The notes: generated by a model from the sequence alone, not told the origin. A stretch of 64,000 nt of DNA from Lasiosphaeria ovina (GCA_033439765.1 JAULSN010000003.1:5952001-6016000), one strand, 5' to 3'; counted from the stretch's first letter, positions 10,196 to 21,867 are shown. Numbers and translations are program-made.

Positions 10196-13100
10196 ATGGA
10201 CGACCCCTTCTCGCCGAGCTTTGGGACGACCAATCTGTTGAGGCTCACCGAAGGCGCCCTTCTCTCTCTCGACTGGCTCAACCACTCGCCTGAACCCAAG
10301 GGGACCGAACTCGTCAACCAGCTCAAAGACCTTCAAAATGCCGCCTCAGAGCTCGACGATATGGCCATGCGCGGCCGCAGGAGACGAGGGGCCGTCGCCA
10401 CGGCCCCGCAAGCCGACCTTCTGTATCTGCACAAACTCTGGCGCAGCGTCGCTGCTGTTGCGCAGGAGTGCTCGTATGCCATCGAGAGCCTTCAGTCCCA
10501 TCTAAAGGACCTTGCCCGCGACAGAGACGCGAAAAACGGCCACCATCAGGTCCACAGAGAGGTCTACCTCGGCCATAGAGCCTGGTACGAAGACACGTTT
10601 CTCGTCCTGAAGCTCTACACTGAGACACTCCACACCCTTATCTCCGCCATCGAGCTGATGCAGCACAAGGACGAGGTCGACGAAAACGGCAACCTCTCCA
10701 ACAACTCGGAGGCGCAGACCCTGTCATCCGAGCTCACCTATCAGATCGCCGCACTCGGCCCCAAGCTGCAGGCCTACAACGGCCAGGGCGTGACCGACTT
10801 GCGCGACGCTCTCGCCGACGCGACAGGCGTGTCATTCCACGTGCCTGTCTCGCTCAACAAGCATTTTGTTGTGCGCAGGTCCGTCCAGTCCTTCTACACC
10901 GGCCGCGAGCAGCAGATGGCCAAGATCACGGCTGCCTTTGAGCAGCCCCTCTCCCAAACCCAGAGACGGTTCGTCGTATATGGCCTGGGAGGCTCGGGCA
11001 AGACGGAGCTGGCGCTCAAGTACGCCCAAGACAACGCGCAAAAGTTTTGGGGCGTGTTCTTCGTTGACGCCAGCACTCGCAAGAGCGCGGCAGGGAGCTA
11101 CGCGGAAATCGCAAAGATTGGAGGAGTCGACCACAACGAAAAGGCAGCCCAGCACTGGCTTGCAACCAGGAGCGTTCCCTGGCTTCTAGTCGTCGACAAC
11201 GCTGACAGCGAGATGGCCCTGGACGACTTGCTGCCCTCTGGCACCAAAGGTTGCATCCTTGTCACGTCTCGGAACCCGGCTCATAAGTCGTACGGCACTT
11301 CTGGAGAGAGGTTTCTCGAACTCAAGGACATGAACGTCGAGGAAGCAAACGAGCTCATCCTTAAGGTTGCCGAGGAGCCCAGGCCGTGGGACAGATCAGT
11401 CCAGGATACCGCAAACGCCATCTGCACCGCTCTTGGATACTTACCCCTGGCTATAGTCCACGCGGGCAAAGCTGTTCTCCACAATCTTTGTTCGTGGAAC
11501 GGCTACCTTGAGTACTACGAAAGAAGCATCAAGCTCATTCGCCGACAGTGGCACAGCCGCCGCGACCGAAGCTCGTCGAGGAATCGCCGCCGCAGACAAG
11601 AGGACGACGCCAGCATGAATGTCTTCTCCACGTATGAGATCCTTTACAGGAATCTTGAGTTGCGTCAAGACGAGGAGGACCACAAGGATGCCGTACAATT
11701 ATTGCAAGTGTTTTCCTTCTTTCATTGTCATGATATCCGGCTTGACACTTTGATTTCTGCCGCGGTCGGCCCCACGAAAGAAGCCAAGGCACGGCAAAAG
11801 TCGGCTCAAAGCCAGGAGGACGAGGAAACATCACGAAGGCTGGCAGCGAGACAGGGGTTCCTGTCCAGCTGGCTTACTGCACAAGCGTACCGAGTGTACA
11901 AGTTTCTCGAAACCCCCCCGCCACTGCCCGATGTCTTGAAGAACACGGACAATCTTGACGACGAGGATTTCGAGGCCAACGTCGGGGACCGCCTGCGTGC
12001 CGCCATGAGAGTGTTGATCAGTATGTCGCTCGTCGCGAAGCAGGACCGGCTGGAGGAGCGGTACTCGATTCACCCGCTGGTGCACAGATGGATCAGGGAG
12101 CGGCCGCAGATTTCCACATCAGAACAGGCGCTCTGGTGTCAGATGGCGGCGACCGTTCTGGCTCGTAGTATCCCCCTGCCCCCTCTTGGCGGCTCAGACG
12201 ATGAATTGAGCAAGCGCCTCAAGCTTCTCCCTCACATCATGCACGTCCGCCGCTGGCAAAGCATCATTCAAGACACCCTCAAGGAAAACCAGCGTCTCAG
12301 AAAGTCTTGGTGGCCCGTGGCTGAGATGCAATTTGGGCCGTTGCAAGCCCAAGAAGCCGGACGTTTCAGCCGCGTATACTCCGAGTGCGGCCTGTTCAAG
12401 GAAGCCTCGCAGCTTCAATGGCAGATCCGCAATTTTCTCGTCAGCCGCTTGGGTGAAGAAAACATGCTCACCCTCCAAGTAACCATGTTTCTTTCCGGCA
12501 CGCTGTGGCAGCTGACCCAGTCTAACCAAGCCACGGAGCTGCTGCGTCGCGTCTACAACACCTATCACGACGGGCTTGGCCCGGACCATCCCAAGACGTT
12601 GGAGGTCATGGACAAGCTCGGGCTGAGCATCTGGCTTCAAGGCCGCTTCAGCGAGGCGCTCGCTCTGCACGTGAAGGCCATTGATGGCATGAAGAGGGTG
12701 CATGGTGACCTGCACGTCGGGACGCTGACGGCCATCAACAACGCCGGCCGCGTCCACCGCCGGCTTCTCGACTTTGATAAGTCGGCGGAACTACACGTGC
12801 ACGCACTAGAGGGACTACGGAAGCTGCATGGCAACGACACGAGCCAATTGGCCCTCGAATTCATCGAAGACCTTTGTCTTAGTCGCATGATGGGCTACGG
12901 TCACACCGACAAGCTTATCCTGCAGGACTGCCACGACAAGATGGAATATGTGCTGGACCATCGCAAGCGACTGCTCGGCAAGGAGCAGCCGTACACGCTA
13001 CTAGCCATGTGCCACCTCGGCAGGATCAAGTCTGCAATGGGCCGCCACGACGAAGCCATGCGGATGATGAAGCTCGCGCTCGACATCGCTGAGCGCAACC

Positions 13101-13495
13101 TCGACGAGGCACACATTGGGCTGCTGGCGGGCAAGACGTACTACGCACAATCGCTCGCCCATGCAGGGCGACTCAACGAGGCCGAGACGATTCTTCGGTC
13201 CGTCGCGGAGAAGAAGAAGTACCAGGAGACGACGGGCGAGGACGGCGAGCATCCCGACCGTATCTTGACCCTGTGGTATCTGGTGCGATGTCTGGAGAAG
13301 CAGAAGAAATACGAAGAGGCGCTGGAGATATGCCACGCCCTTGAGCAGATCCTGCTGGTTATTGGTGGCCATAATCTAGGGTCCAAGCACAAGTTTGCTG
13401 GTATCTTGAGGGACGGCAAAGCTCGACTCACGGAGAAGATGCATGGGAGCACAAAGGTCTGGGACGTAGATAACATGTTGTTGTGGGAGATATAA
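10196..13495 (+). CDS. NB-ARC / TPR NLR protein
   Basis: Intronless 1,099-residue STAND ATPase. The N-terminal ~230 residues are helical and match no domain I recognise. An NB-ARC module follows: P-loop GLGGSGKTELALKYA near residue 263, Walker B WLLVVDNAD near 328, and an RNBS-like GCILVTSRNP. A winged-helix region carries YSIHPLVHRWIRE near 620. The C-terminal third (about 690-1080) is made of TPR-like helical pairs of the kinesin-light-chain type, for example NNAGRVHRRLLDFDKSAELH and ALDIAERNLDEAH. Family members oligomerise on ligand binding and signal cell death or defence. Which ligand this one senses is unknown. Start at 10196 (MDDPFSPSFG) sits just after a pyrimidine-rich leader. Confidence 0.9.
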   Translation: MDDPFSPSFGTTNLLRLTEGALLSLDWLNHSPEPKGTELVNQLKDLQNAASELDDMAMRGRRRRGAVATAPQADLLYLHKLWRSVAAVAQECSYAIESLQSHLKDLARDRDAKNGHHQVHREVYLGHRAWYEDTFLVLKLYTETLHTLISAIELMQHKDEVDENGNLSNNSEAQTLSSELTYQIAALGPKLQAYNGQGVTDLRDALADATGVSFHVPVSLNKHFVVRRSVQSFYTGREQQMAKITAAFEQPLSQTQRRFVVYGLGGSGKTELALKYAQDNAQKFWGVFFVDASTRKSAAGSYAEIAKIGGVDHNEKAAQHWLATRSVPWLLVVDNADSEMALDDLLPSGTKGCILVTSRNPAHKSYGTSGERFLELKDMNVEEANELILKVAEEPRPWDRSVQDTANAICTALGYLPLAIVHAGKAVLHNLCSWNGYLEYYERSIKLIRRQWHSRRDRSSSRNRRRRQEDDASMNVFSTYEILYRNLELRQDEEDHKDAVQLLQVFSFFHCHDIRLDTLISAAVGPTKEAKARQKSAQSQEDEETSRRLAARQGFLSSWLTAQAYRVYKFLETPPPLPDVLKNTDNLDDEDFEANVGDRLRAAMRVLISMSLVAKQDRLEERYSIHPLVHRWIRERPQISTSEQALWCQMAATVLARSIPLPPLGGSDDELSKRLKLLPHIMHVRRWQSIIQDTLKENQRLRKSWWPVAEMQFGPLQAQEAGRFSRVYSECGLFKEASQLQWQIRNFLVSRLGEENMLTLQVTMFLSGTLWQLTQSNQATELLRRVYNTYHDGLGPDHPKTLEVMDKLGLSIWLQGRFSEALALHVKAIDGMKRVHGDLHVGTLTAINNAGRVHRRLLDFDKSAELHVHALEGLRKLHGNDTSQLALEFIEDLCLSRMMGYGHTDKLILQDCHDKMEYVLDHRKRLLGKEQPYTLLAMCHLGRIKSAMGRHDEAMRMMKLALDIAERNLDEAHIGLLAGKTYYAQSLAHAGRLNEAETILRSVAEKKKYQETTGEDGEHPDRILTLWYLVRCLEKQKKYEEALEICHALEQILLVIGGHNLGSKHKFAGILRDGKARLTEKMHGSTKVWDVDNMLLWEI

Positions 13496-14057
13496 AGCGG
13501 CGGGACGGTACGAGTAGTGGGTTGCATTGCCTTTTGGGTTTGGGCGTTAAGGTGCATGGGCATGGATTGATACCAGGTTTGATGGGGCTATGATTGCATG
13601 ATGGGGTGATGGGATATTAGCTTCATGGCTAGAGCACATGATGGAAGGGTAGCAGGATAGGGTAGTTGTTGAAACAAGATGTTGAAGCTCAGGGTTGTGG
13701 GTCGTTTTTGCATTTGGATTTGGATTTACTCCTCCGTAGAGCCGGGACATTCATAGCGTAGAGAAATGCCCACCCACAGCCTCACACGATGCCAAGCTCG
13801 ACAAGCAAAGATGGTGGCATCCGTAGAGGATCTTTACTCCCTTCGCGGACTCCGCGGATATGAGTAGGATGAGCAGTTGGCGCTACGCGCAGCGCTTACT
13901 TAAGTGAGCCGCCCAATCCGGTTGTCAATGTCAGTCTGGACTAGCCTCTTCGCAGCGTGCTGACCGCCCAGCGTCCAACCTCTCTCGAGCATCCACGTTG
14001 GCTGTCAGACGACCTTCCACAGCATTGAACCCGCCCATACCAACAACGAGACCAAAG
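13496..14057. other. Intergenic region
   Basis: 562 bp with the NB-ARC 3' flank and the promoter of the next P450. No other feature seen. Confidence 0.5.
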
Positions 14058-15781
14058 ATGGATTTCCACCTGCAAGCCCTCTGTTCAGAGGTGGCCAAGC
14101 CGCAGTCGCTGGCCACCCTGTTTCTTGGAGCCGTAAGTCTGGCTCGTGGCCGAATCCAAAGACGCCCCTAGCCCCAATCTAACCCGGCCTGCAGACCTTG
14201 CTCTGCGCAGCCAGAGCCGCCTACCTCGTGTACTTCCACCCGCTCTCCAAGTTCCCCGGCCCGCGGCTCGCCGCTGTGTCCGACCTTTGGTACGGCTACC
14301 ACTGGTGAGTCAAGCCGGAGCCCTCGCAACCCCCATCCTGCGCAAGTTGCAACACAGTCCTGGCCCGTAACACCGACCCAGGCTCAGCGGGAGGTACCCG
14401 TGGGCCATCGAGGATGCGCTGCGCCAGTACGGCGACGTGGTGCGCATTGCGCCCAACGAGCTCGTCTTCGTGACCCCGCAGGCCATCGCCGACATCTACG
14501 GGCCGCACGACAAGGGCCTCGAGGCGTGGGTCAAGACTGACTTCAACAACATGGGCAAGGGCCTGGGCGGCATCGTGTGGGAAGAGGACCCGGTGCGCCA
14601 CCGCGCCGTCGCCCGCCAGCTGCACCCGGCCTTCAGCAGCCGCAACGTGCGCGCCCTGGAGCCGCTCGTCCACCGGCACATCGACTACTTCGTGGCGCGC
14701 ATGGCAGAGCTGGGGGGTGCCGCCGCCGGCGTCGACGTCGCGCAGTGGACCAACTGGCTGGCCATGGACCTGGCGGGCGCCATGTCGCTGAGCGAGGACC
14801 TGGGCCAGCAGCGCGCCATGCGCAACGACGCGCGCCTCGACATGCTGCTGGCCTTCAACGCCTTCGCCACGGCCATGCAAGTCTTCAAGCGCTTCGGCCC
14901 CGTGCTGCGCCAGCTGCAGTACCTGCTGGTGCCGGCGTCCAAGCTGCTGCTGTTCGCGCGCACCGAAGCCACGACGCGGCGGCAGGTGCGCCGGCGCATC
15001 GCCGACCGCCAGACGCAAGACCACGCCGACTTCTTCGAGTTCCTGCTCCCCGCCGCGGCCCCGGCGCCCGCCGACACCACGCACCTCGCCGCCGTCGCCG
15101 TGCAGCTGACCTTTGCCGAGTTCGGGCCCATGTCCGACTGGTTCTACAGCGCGCTGGTCCACGTGCTGGCCGAGCCGGCGTGCCACGCGGCCCTGGTGCG
15201 CGAGGTGCGCGCCGCGTTCGCGCGCAGCGCCGACATCGTGGCCACGGCCGTCGCGCCGCTGCCGTACCTGCACGCGTGTCTCAAGGAGTCGCTGCGCTTG
15301 TTCAACAGCAACAGCACCGGGCTGCCGCGCATCAGCCCTGGCGCCGTCGTCGACGGGCATTTTGTTCCCAAGGGGGTATGTTTACACCGAGTCCGCCGTC
15401 CTTTCACTTCGCTAATCGACCGTGTTCCAGGCTCACGTGCAGACCAGCGTGTTCGCCAGCTTCCGCAGCGCGCGCTACTTCCACGAGCCTCTGAGATTCC
15501 GGCCGCAGCGGTGGCTGGCGCCGGGCCACGCGCTGCACGAGCCGCGGTTCGCCGCCGACGACGCCAGCGGCTTCGTGCCCTTCAGCCTCGGCCCGCGCAT
15601 GTGCATGGGCCGCGAGCTGGCGTGGATGCAGGGCAAGCTGTTCCTCGCCAAGGTGCTCTGGGCGTTCGACGTTGCCCTGGTGTCTGGACAGCGCGTCGAC
15701 GGCTTGGATGCCGCGCTGCGGCATTATGGGTTCCTCGTCAAGCCAGAGGTGAGGGTCAGGTTCACGCCGGTTGAGAGGTGA
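14058..15781 (+). CDS. Cytochrome P450 with non-canonical I-helix
   Basis: Predicted 509 residues in four exons: 14058-14132, 14195-14304, 14382-15375 and 15431-15781. All introns have gt..ag ends and matching phases. Exon 2 gives the proline-rich hinge [13 protein letters not shown]. Other landmarks are [20 protein letters not shown] (C-helix), K-helix KESLR near residue 362, and haem loop [10 protein letters not shown] near 443. The haem and L-helix region ([20 protein letters not shown]) looks like ascomycete secondary-metabolism P450s. The I-helix, near residue 303, reads [11 protein letters not shown] instead of the usual AGxET. The acid-alcohol pair that delivers protons is therefore not evident. 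The frame is intact, so I treat it as a functional gene with unusual chemistry rather than a pseudogene. Confidence 0.85.
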
Positions 15782-17180
15782 GGCTGGCGGATGATGGTCT
15801 GGGGGCTTTCGGAGCCGTGAGGGGGCCTGGTAGGATGTCATCATGTAGGTAGGTACCTAGGTAGCTGTTAATTGGGGACGGGAGGATGCGAGGATGAGCA
15901 CTTAGCTGGACCAAAAACCGGGAATATGCTCCGGCAAGTTTCAAGTATCAGATGCTCGTCGTCCCTATCAGGTGTCCACTTGCAGATCTTGCGGCTTTGC
16001 CAGGCTGGTACTAATCATCTCCCCCGGATAATTGCAACAGCAACAAGTCCACCTGACCTTGGTGTCCGGGGAAGGTGGGCGCGTCTGAGAGGAGCATGTG
16101 CGGTCCTTTCTGTCCTCCAGCCCTAACCCGCGAGGTTCAGTACGTGTCTGCTGCAACGGCTGGCTCTGCATGGGGTTGAGATCTGCATCGTAGGGAGACG
16201 AATTGTGGACGGCAGGCGGAGTTGCTGGCGAGAACCACACCAATCAAGGGCGTTATCGACGAGATACTCGGAAACGGTTGCAAGGCCAGCAGATGGCTGG
16301 CCGTTGAACCCGCTTCGGCAGCCTTGCAGCCTGGCTGTAGCAGCCGTTGAGCTGCTCAAAGCTAAGAAGCTTGGTGCGGATTGATCCACTGTTCATCCTT
16401 GTTTGGCTGGACGTTGTGCTCAGCTACTGGTGCAAGCCGTTAATCCTTTGAGGAATTAAAACAAGCCCTCGACTTGGCTCGCACGACGTCGGTACGGAGA
16501 ACTCAAGAAATGGTCCACGGCGCCCCACTCGCAAACAGCTGATGTCCTGTTGCCCATGGGGAAGAACTAGGTCCGCGGGGAATGCAGAACCAGCTGGCCA
16601 CGGTAAGGAGAAAGAGCCAGGAGCACTCAATTCTCGACTGGCAGCCTCGCATCGACCTTGCAAGCGCACCTATCACAGCTCTGGCATCTCCACATCGGCT
16701 TCTCCGTGTTGATCTTCCCCGTGTTCCCCTTGTCTCTTCCCCGACTCCCTAGTTGCCCCTTTCCGTCACACGCTAGCGGGGCTGGCCATTGGAGACTGCT
16801 CTAGACTTCACGTCTAAGCCAGAGCGCCCGGCCAGGACATTCTCCCCTGCCATGGCAGCTCCCAGGCTCCATCCCATTGCTACTGTGGAGCTCTTTGGCA
16901 TCCTCACAATCTGCTTGTGGGGGTCTGCTGCTCTGACCGAGCGAGTACCTAGGCTAAGCCGGGTCTTTGGGTTGCATGTTGCATCACAAGCACGACGAAG
17001 GCTCTCTGCGGCTGTCGTTACACGGCGTTATTTAAGAGCCTCACCGTCTACCCCATAACCCCCCCCCCCTCATCACTGCTCCTCTCTGTTCCAACAACTC
17101 AGTAACCTACTGACATACCGCCATTTCTCGCGCCAAGTCGTCTGCTGGAACCAGCAGACGGCCCTGTACGGACGGCAAAG

Positions 17181-17249
17181 ATGGTCAAATTACCCACCAT
17201 CTACAATATCCACCTCGTGGCCATCGTACGGGAGACAGAAAAGGTCTAA
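17181..17249 (+). pseudogene. Possible 5' fragment of an MFS sugar transporter
   Basis: A frame starting at ATG 17181 reads MVKLPTIYNIHLVAIV and then diverges to a stop at 17247-17249. TIYN followed by a hydrophobic VAIV resembles the beginning of fungal hexose/quinate transporters just before the first membrane helix. Upstream are a TATA-like ttatttaa (about 17028), a C/T-rich tract and a good start context, so a promoter plus decapitated first exon may survive. Only about 16 residues support this, so it is weak. Confidence 0.3.
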
Positions 17250-18247
17250 TTTGTTCTAGCCGATAACAAAAACTGTATTGAGGTGTCCATGATACAGGGG
17301 GGAGGCTTGATGCCTGGGATTTCTATCATTTTAGTGGAGGGGTAGCAGAGTGACTGGGCTTTACGAGCAAATGATGCGTTGGAAATAGACTGCAATTCTT
17401 GACTCTGTTAATTACGGATTACGGAGCACTCAAACAAAGATGCCAACTACCAAACCCAAAGAGCGACATAAATTGGGGTGTTCATGCGAAGCTCCCTGCC
17501 GTCCGGTAATAGAATCGGCGATCCTGCGGCCTGCGCAACATACAGAGTCATGAATCGACCCAGCGTAAACACCAAACTATTGGAGCGGGGAAATTTGCTC
17601 AAGTCTAGGCTAGTCCTATCTAACGCATAGGTTCGTGGTTCAGATCCTCCCAGCACAGGTGAACTTGAAGGCCGTAGTTCGAATGGGGATGAGAAAAAGT
17701 CATAAGAAAACCAGCATGACGCATCATCAGATGGTATCACGTGACTCAGATGTCTTCCAAATGTTTACACTTGCAAACATGGACCATGGTCTGTTAGGCG
17801 ATGTCAGACTGCGTGTGCGACTTCTCGCTGTCGCGAACTTGTGCGACGCAAGTCAGCGCGCCCGGGGTCCGGTGGCCGCAGGCTCGCAGCTTGCAACGGC
17901 CCGGCCCGCCGCCAAGAGCACATCTCGGGCGATCCTGCAATGATCAAATGCCCAGAAACAGCTTGTCAGGGCGCGCGCCATTTGACTCGTGCGCGCGTAT
18001 TGCGACGCAGGCAGCAGACGGGGTTTCGATCGTCGTTGTGTTTCATGTGGAACCAACTGCTCGGATTTCTCACTTCAGCGCCAAGCACTCCCCCAAAAAA
18101 GATTCCAGGCACACTCCGGGATTGCCCAGAGTGCGTGCATTCCCGGGCTCCAGTTGAGAGACGAGACGCTAGCAACGTCAGCCACGGGCTTGTTGACGTC
18201 AGACGGCATGGCAGTTGACTAAACGGTCAGTGAGTGAGTGCATTGGT

Positions 18248-18276
18248 GTGCGACTGGCGTGCGACTGGCGTGCGGC
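18248..18276. repeat. 11 bp tandem repeat
   Basis: Two full copies and a partial copy of gtgcgactggc in the gene-poor gap. No function evident. Confidence 0.6.
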
Positions 18277-19415
18277 GCTAAGCAACGGCGATCACGCCCT
18301 GTCGTGCCCTAGGGCGCGCCGTCGCACGATATGGCGACTTGCTGACTAGGATTTCGCTGGCGTAGAACAAAACGTGCTCTGGGGAACTTCCTAGGCTCCC
18401 TCGCGACGCGCAATCGGGTCGGCAAGCGCACCGGTTCGGCAGTGCAAAGTTCCTTCCAGTCCATTTAAAGTTCCGTGTGCACGCGGGCTGCAGCAGGCTC
18501 TTGATGCGGAAGTGTGTCAGTGCCAGGTGGAGTCGATTCGGAGCCCGCGGTTGCCTGCCGCGTCGCCCTGTGGGGAAGGGGTGCTGTGGCGCAGGAATGG
18601 CGCGCGTTGGTGATTGAATGGGTGTGAATGGTGGGATCGGCGCTAGGCCCCGCTTGCCACGGCCTGAAACTCAACGTGGATGCGACCTGGCGCGGACGAC
18701 TGAGTCGCCGAGAAACTTGCGCAGACTGCAGAGACTAACCCGCCCAATTGACTGAGAGTTTTAGGGGCGTGGGATTGCCGTCTGTCGCGCAGCCGTGCAA
18801 CTGGCCAAGTGCTAGCGGGGGGAACTTTAGGGCTTTTGGCCACTTGGGGGCCTCTTTCACCCCCGCTTCTCGCTGTCCCGCTTCTCGCTGCACCGCCTTT
18901 CATCAGTGTCGTTAGTGGCGCGGAGTCTTGCAGTCCCGACTCTCTGGAAAGGGCAGCGTATCACGGGCCTTGGCCGCCCCGCCGTATGCAGCCAGACAAC
19001 CGCTATCGGCTTGTGATTGCGGCCAGTGAATAGAACAAATAGCACAGGGTGCGCCTTTGTCCAACAACAAGGGCATTGAAAGATATCCCAGCATTTGCTT
19101 TGTGCACATTCGCCCACAATTACTTTTTCGTCCGATATCCCGCCAAGCCCTGATCGTCATCCTGGCATTGAGACAAAGGTGAAACAAAGCCCTCGCCTCA
19201 GCAAAAGCGAGCACCACCTAATCACAAAGGGCTCTGGATCGCCTTTTTGGACCTATTCACTCCCAAATAACCTTTAAGAGCTTTGCCGTGCCATTCTCCG
19301 CGCGGGCGCCGATTGTGAATTCACACCACCCCCACCTCGAGCTCCAAATCCAACCGCATACTCCGTATCATTTACATTTCACCGGCATTCACAGTGAACA
19401 TCGTCATCCACAAAA

Positions 19416-20697
19416 ATGGACGGCAAATCTGTCTCCTCCCGTTTGCGTGAGCTTGTCAAAGTAAGTTTAGTGTGCCGACCTCCCCATCTCACCCAGTCCA
19501 TCTCACCCCGTTTCAAACTGTTCCAGATGGCTGACTTGCATTTCACCTCATCAGTTCCTCGCCACAGTGCAAGGTGACCTCTCCAATGTCACAGGGCCAC
19601 CGTCACTGCTGGCCCCGTCGTCGGTCGTCGAGGCCGGGCAGTGCTGGGCGGAGCGGCCGGCCGTGTTCGCCGCGCCGGCGCTCGAGCCGGACGTCGAGAA
19701 GCGCACCCTGCTCGTGCTCAAGTGGTTCCTGACGTCGCTGCGGAGCCAGCTCTACGTGGCCGGCGCGCCGGGCATCAGCATCCGCAAGCCGCTCAACGCC
19801 TTCCTCGGCGAGCTGTTCCTGGCCTCGTGGACCGACGCCGAGGCCAAGGCGTCGACCAGCATCGTGGCCGAGCAGGTCAGCCACCACCCGCCCATCACGG
19901 CCATGCACGTGGCCGACAAGGGCAACGGCATCCGCGCCGACGGCTACGCCCGCGTCGAGATGACCTTCAACGGCAGCGTCAACATCCGCCAGGTCGGCCA
20001 CGCCGTCCTGCACATCGACCGCTACGACGAGGACTACTTGGTCCCCCTGCCCGACGTCAAGGTCCGCGGCTTCCTCTCGGGCTGCATGTACCCCGAGATC
20101 ACGGGCACCTACACCATCGCGGCGAGCTCGGGCTTCGTCGCCGAGGTGCGCTTCTCGGGCGAGGGCCTGATCCGCGGCAAGCGCAACGCCTTCGAGGCGC
20201 GCGTGTTCCGCAAGGACGACGCCGCCAAGCGCAGCATCTACGAGGTGTCGGGCATATGGAGCGACGGGTGGACGGCCAAGGACGCGCGCACGGGCGAAGT
20301 GATCGAGAAGTACGTCGTCGACGCGCCCGAGAACGCCCCCGCGCCCATGTCCGTCGACCCCGTCAACACGCAGGACCCCTGGGAGTCGCGCCGCGCCTGG
20401 GGCGGCGTGCTCAGCGGCATGGCCGCCGGCGACATGCGCACCGTGCTGGCCGAGAAGACGCGCATCGAGCAGGCCCAGCGCCAGATGCGGGCCTGCGAGG
20501 CCGCCACGGGAGATGTCTGGCGCCCCCTGCTGTTCCGCAACCTCGCCCCCGAAGACCATACCGTGTTCCATGCGCTGAGCGAGGGTATTCCGGTGCAGCT
20601 CAACTCGGACAAGACCAATGGCGTGTGGCGCATCGAAGGCGGGGGTGTCGACAGCGTGCAGCGGCCGTTTAGGGGCGAGCTGACGCCGCTCGGCTGA
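19416..20697 (+). CDS. Oxysterol-binding protein, Osh4/Kes1-like
   Basis: Predicted 395-residue lipid-transfer protein that exchanges sterol and phosphatidylinositol-4-phosphate between membranes. Exon 1 is 19416-19460 (MDGKSVSSRLRELVK). A 94 bp intron (gtaagt..tcag, branch gctgac) leads into exon 2 at 19555. The family signature EQVSHHPP lies near residue 120. KPLNAFLGELF, the conserved lid/entry segment, precedes it, and GKRNAFEARVF follows. Its length and the absence of PH or ankyrin domains place it with the short Osh4-Osh7 class. It stands alone, with no obvious operon-like partner. Confident family call. Confidence 0.93.
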
Positions 20698-21652
20698 GTG
20701 TGAAGAGGGGCATTTTTCTTCTTTTCTTTTGTCTATCATTTTGGTTTGCCCATTTGATCATTGAGCAAGGCGTTGGAGGTCGGGACATTTACCACCGCTG
20801 CATTAGACCACGGTTGCATGACTTGGAGTCGTTGCTAGCGTTGCATATCGCATATTTACATGTAAAATTGGATTGATTAGCTAAAAATGGCACGAATTAA
20901 TGAACCTGAAGCTATCTTGTCATCGTCTCGGGGAACTCGATCTTGCTACCTACCTTTATAGTCTCACCGGACAACCTTTTTTTTGGCCAGGTCCCGTATT
21001 AGTTGGAATACCTAAGCAGGGGCAGCACATTGACCATCCCCCTGGGCCGGGATGGGTCAAAGGATGTTGTCATGGTCCCTTACACTTCAGGGAGGGAGTC
21101 ACGTGAATCACACGTGATACCTGTCGAAGTCCGCTGAGCAGGGGTGAGGAGCAGTGAGAAGCAGTGAGGAGCAATGTGACCCACTGAGGACCAGAAAAAC
21201 CCAATCAGTGGATGGGAAGGTCTACTACTGCCTAGGGATGGACAGGCTCTCAAGCTGGGCGTATATAAAGAATCACTGCTCACCGTGACTTAGCTGCGAG
21301 CCAGAGATTAGTGCTACACATCAATACCACCTAACCTTTGTTGCCTCTTCCACTCTCGACTTCCTTATCTACCAATCCTCCTTACAGATATCCCGGCCAT
21401 AATTACCATAACTAAATCTAAAACTAGATTTCGCAACCAACACATAATAGAGAGTTCTCTAACGCGAGGTTCTATCTATGTTGCTGGCGATGTACTAGGA
21501 AAAGGACTTGTAATAAGTTCATTCTTAAACTAAGATAGGTAGTGTAGACAACTAATTAAATATTGGGTACGTCACGGAAGTATTATTGATATAACAACGG
21601 GTCTACATCAGGCGGAAACTACACAGGGGGCCCGGTCCCACCCGGCGTGGTG
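20698..21652. other. Intergenic region with LTR-like segment
   Basis: The left part is the 3' flank of the oxysterol-binding gene. From about 21060 to 21390 the sequence has features of an old LTR or strong promoter: short gagcagtga repeats, a TATA box (gtatataaag, about 21260) and a pyrimidine-rich leader ending ctccttaca. The stretch from 21400 to 21650 is AT-rich and looks mutated. No matching second copy exists in this window. Confidence 0.35.
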
Positions 21653-21694
21653 ATGCACGGCGCTCCATCAGTCCTCAGCCTCGGACTCAAAGAC
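21653..21694 (+). pseudogene. Probable 5' fragment of the neprosin-like gene
   Basis: ATG 21653 opens 14 codons (MHGAPSVLSLGLKD) that run directly into the left copy of the Copia target duplication. On the far side of the element, after the right duplication copy, the same frame continues for 17 codons (AFNRASAVRRAPFPCKD) to a stop at 33476-33478. This suggests the Copia landed inside the coding sequence. The start codon choice is a guess. Confidence 0.4.
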
Positions 21695-21867
21695 TGTGGC
21701 CAGGCTAGCAGGGATCAGGCCGGACCCCGGCCTGATGCCCTCAAGCCGAGGCATAAGTGGATATGGGATCCACCGGTCCAGGCCATCACTTCCATATATA
21801 TATTCCGCTATGGCCCAGATAGCTAGACTTCCTCCAAGCAATCCAGTCCTTACCTTTCCTCCTAACA
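21695..21867 (+). repeat. Copia 5' LTR
   Basis: 173 bp, starts TGTGGCCAGG and ends CTCCTAACA. It differs from the 3' LTR by a 2 bp indel near the start and three changes (cac/tat, gtgg/atgg and ccaac/ctaac contexts), all of RIP type. Preceded by target duplication AAGAC. Confidence 0.93.

Larger units (their letters stand above)
15782..19415. other. 3.6 kb gene-poor region
   Basis: No complete gene is supported. It contains a short fragment resembling the start of a sugar transporter (17181-17249), an 11 bp tandem repeat (18248-18276) and the promoter of the oxysterol-binding-protein gene at its right end. Short overlapping frames on both strands look like chance frames in GC-rich DNA. Confidence 0.45.

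Noticed and set aside
17600..17665. tRNA-Val-like arm (cctat-ctaacgc-atagg followed by ggttcagatcc)
   Set aside because: The anticodon arm folds perfectly, but no acceptor or D stem can be built, the T stem has mismatches and position 58 is not A. Chance or a far-decayed tRNA.
19603..20739. 378-codon minus-strand frame opposite the oxysterol-binding gene
   Set aside because: Antisense shadow of a clearly conserved plus-strand gene.
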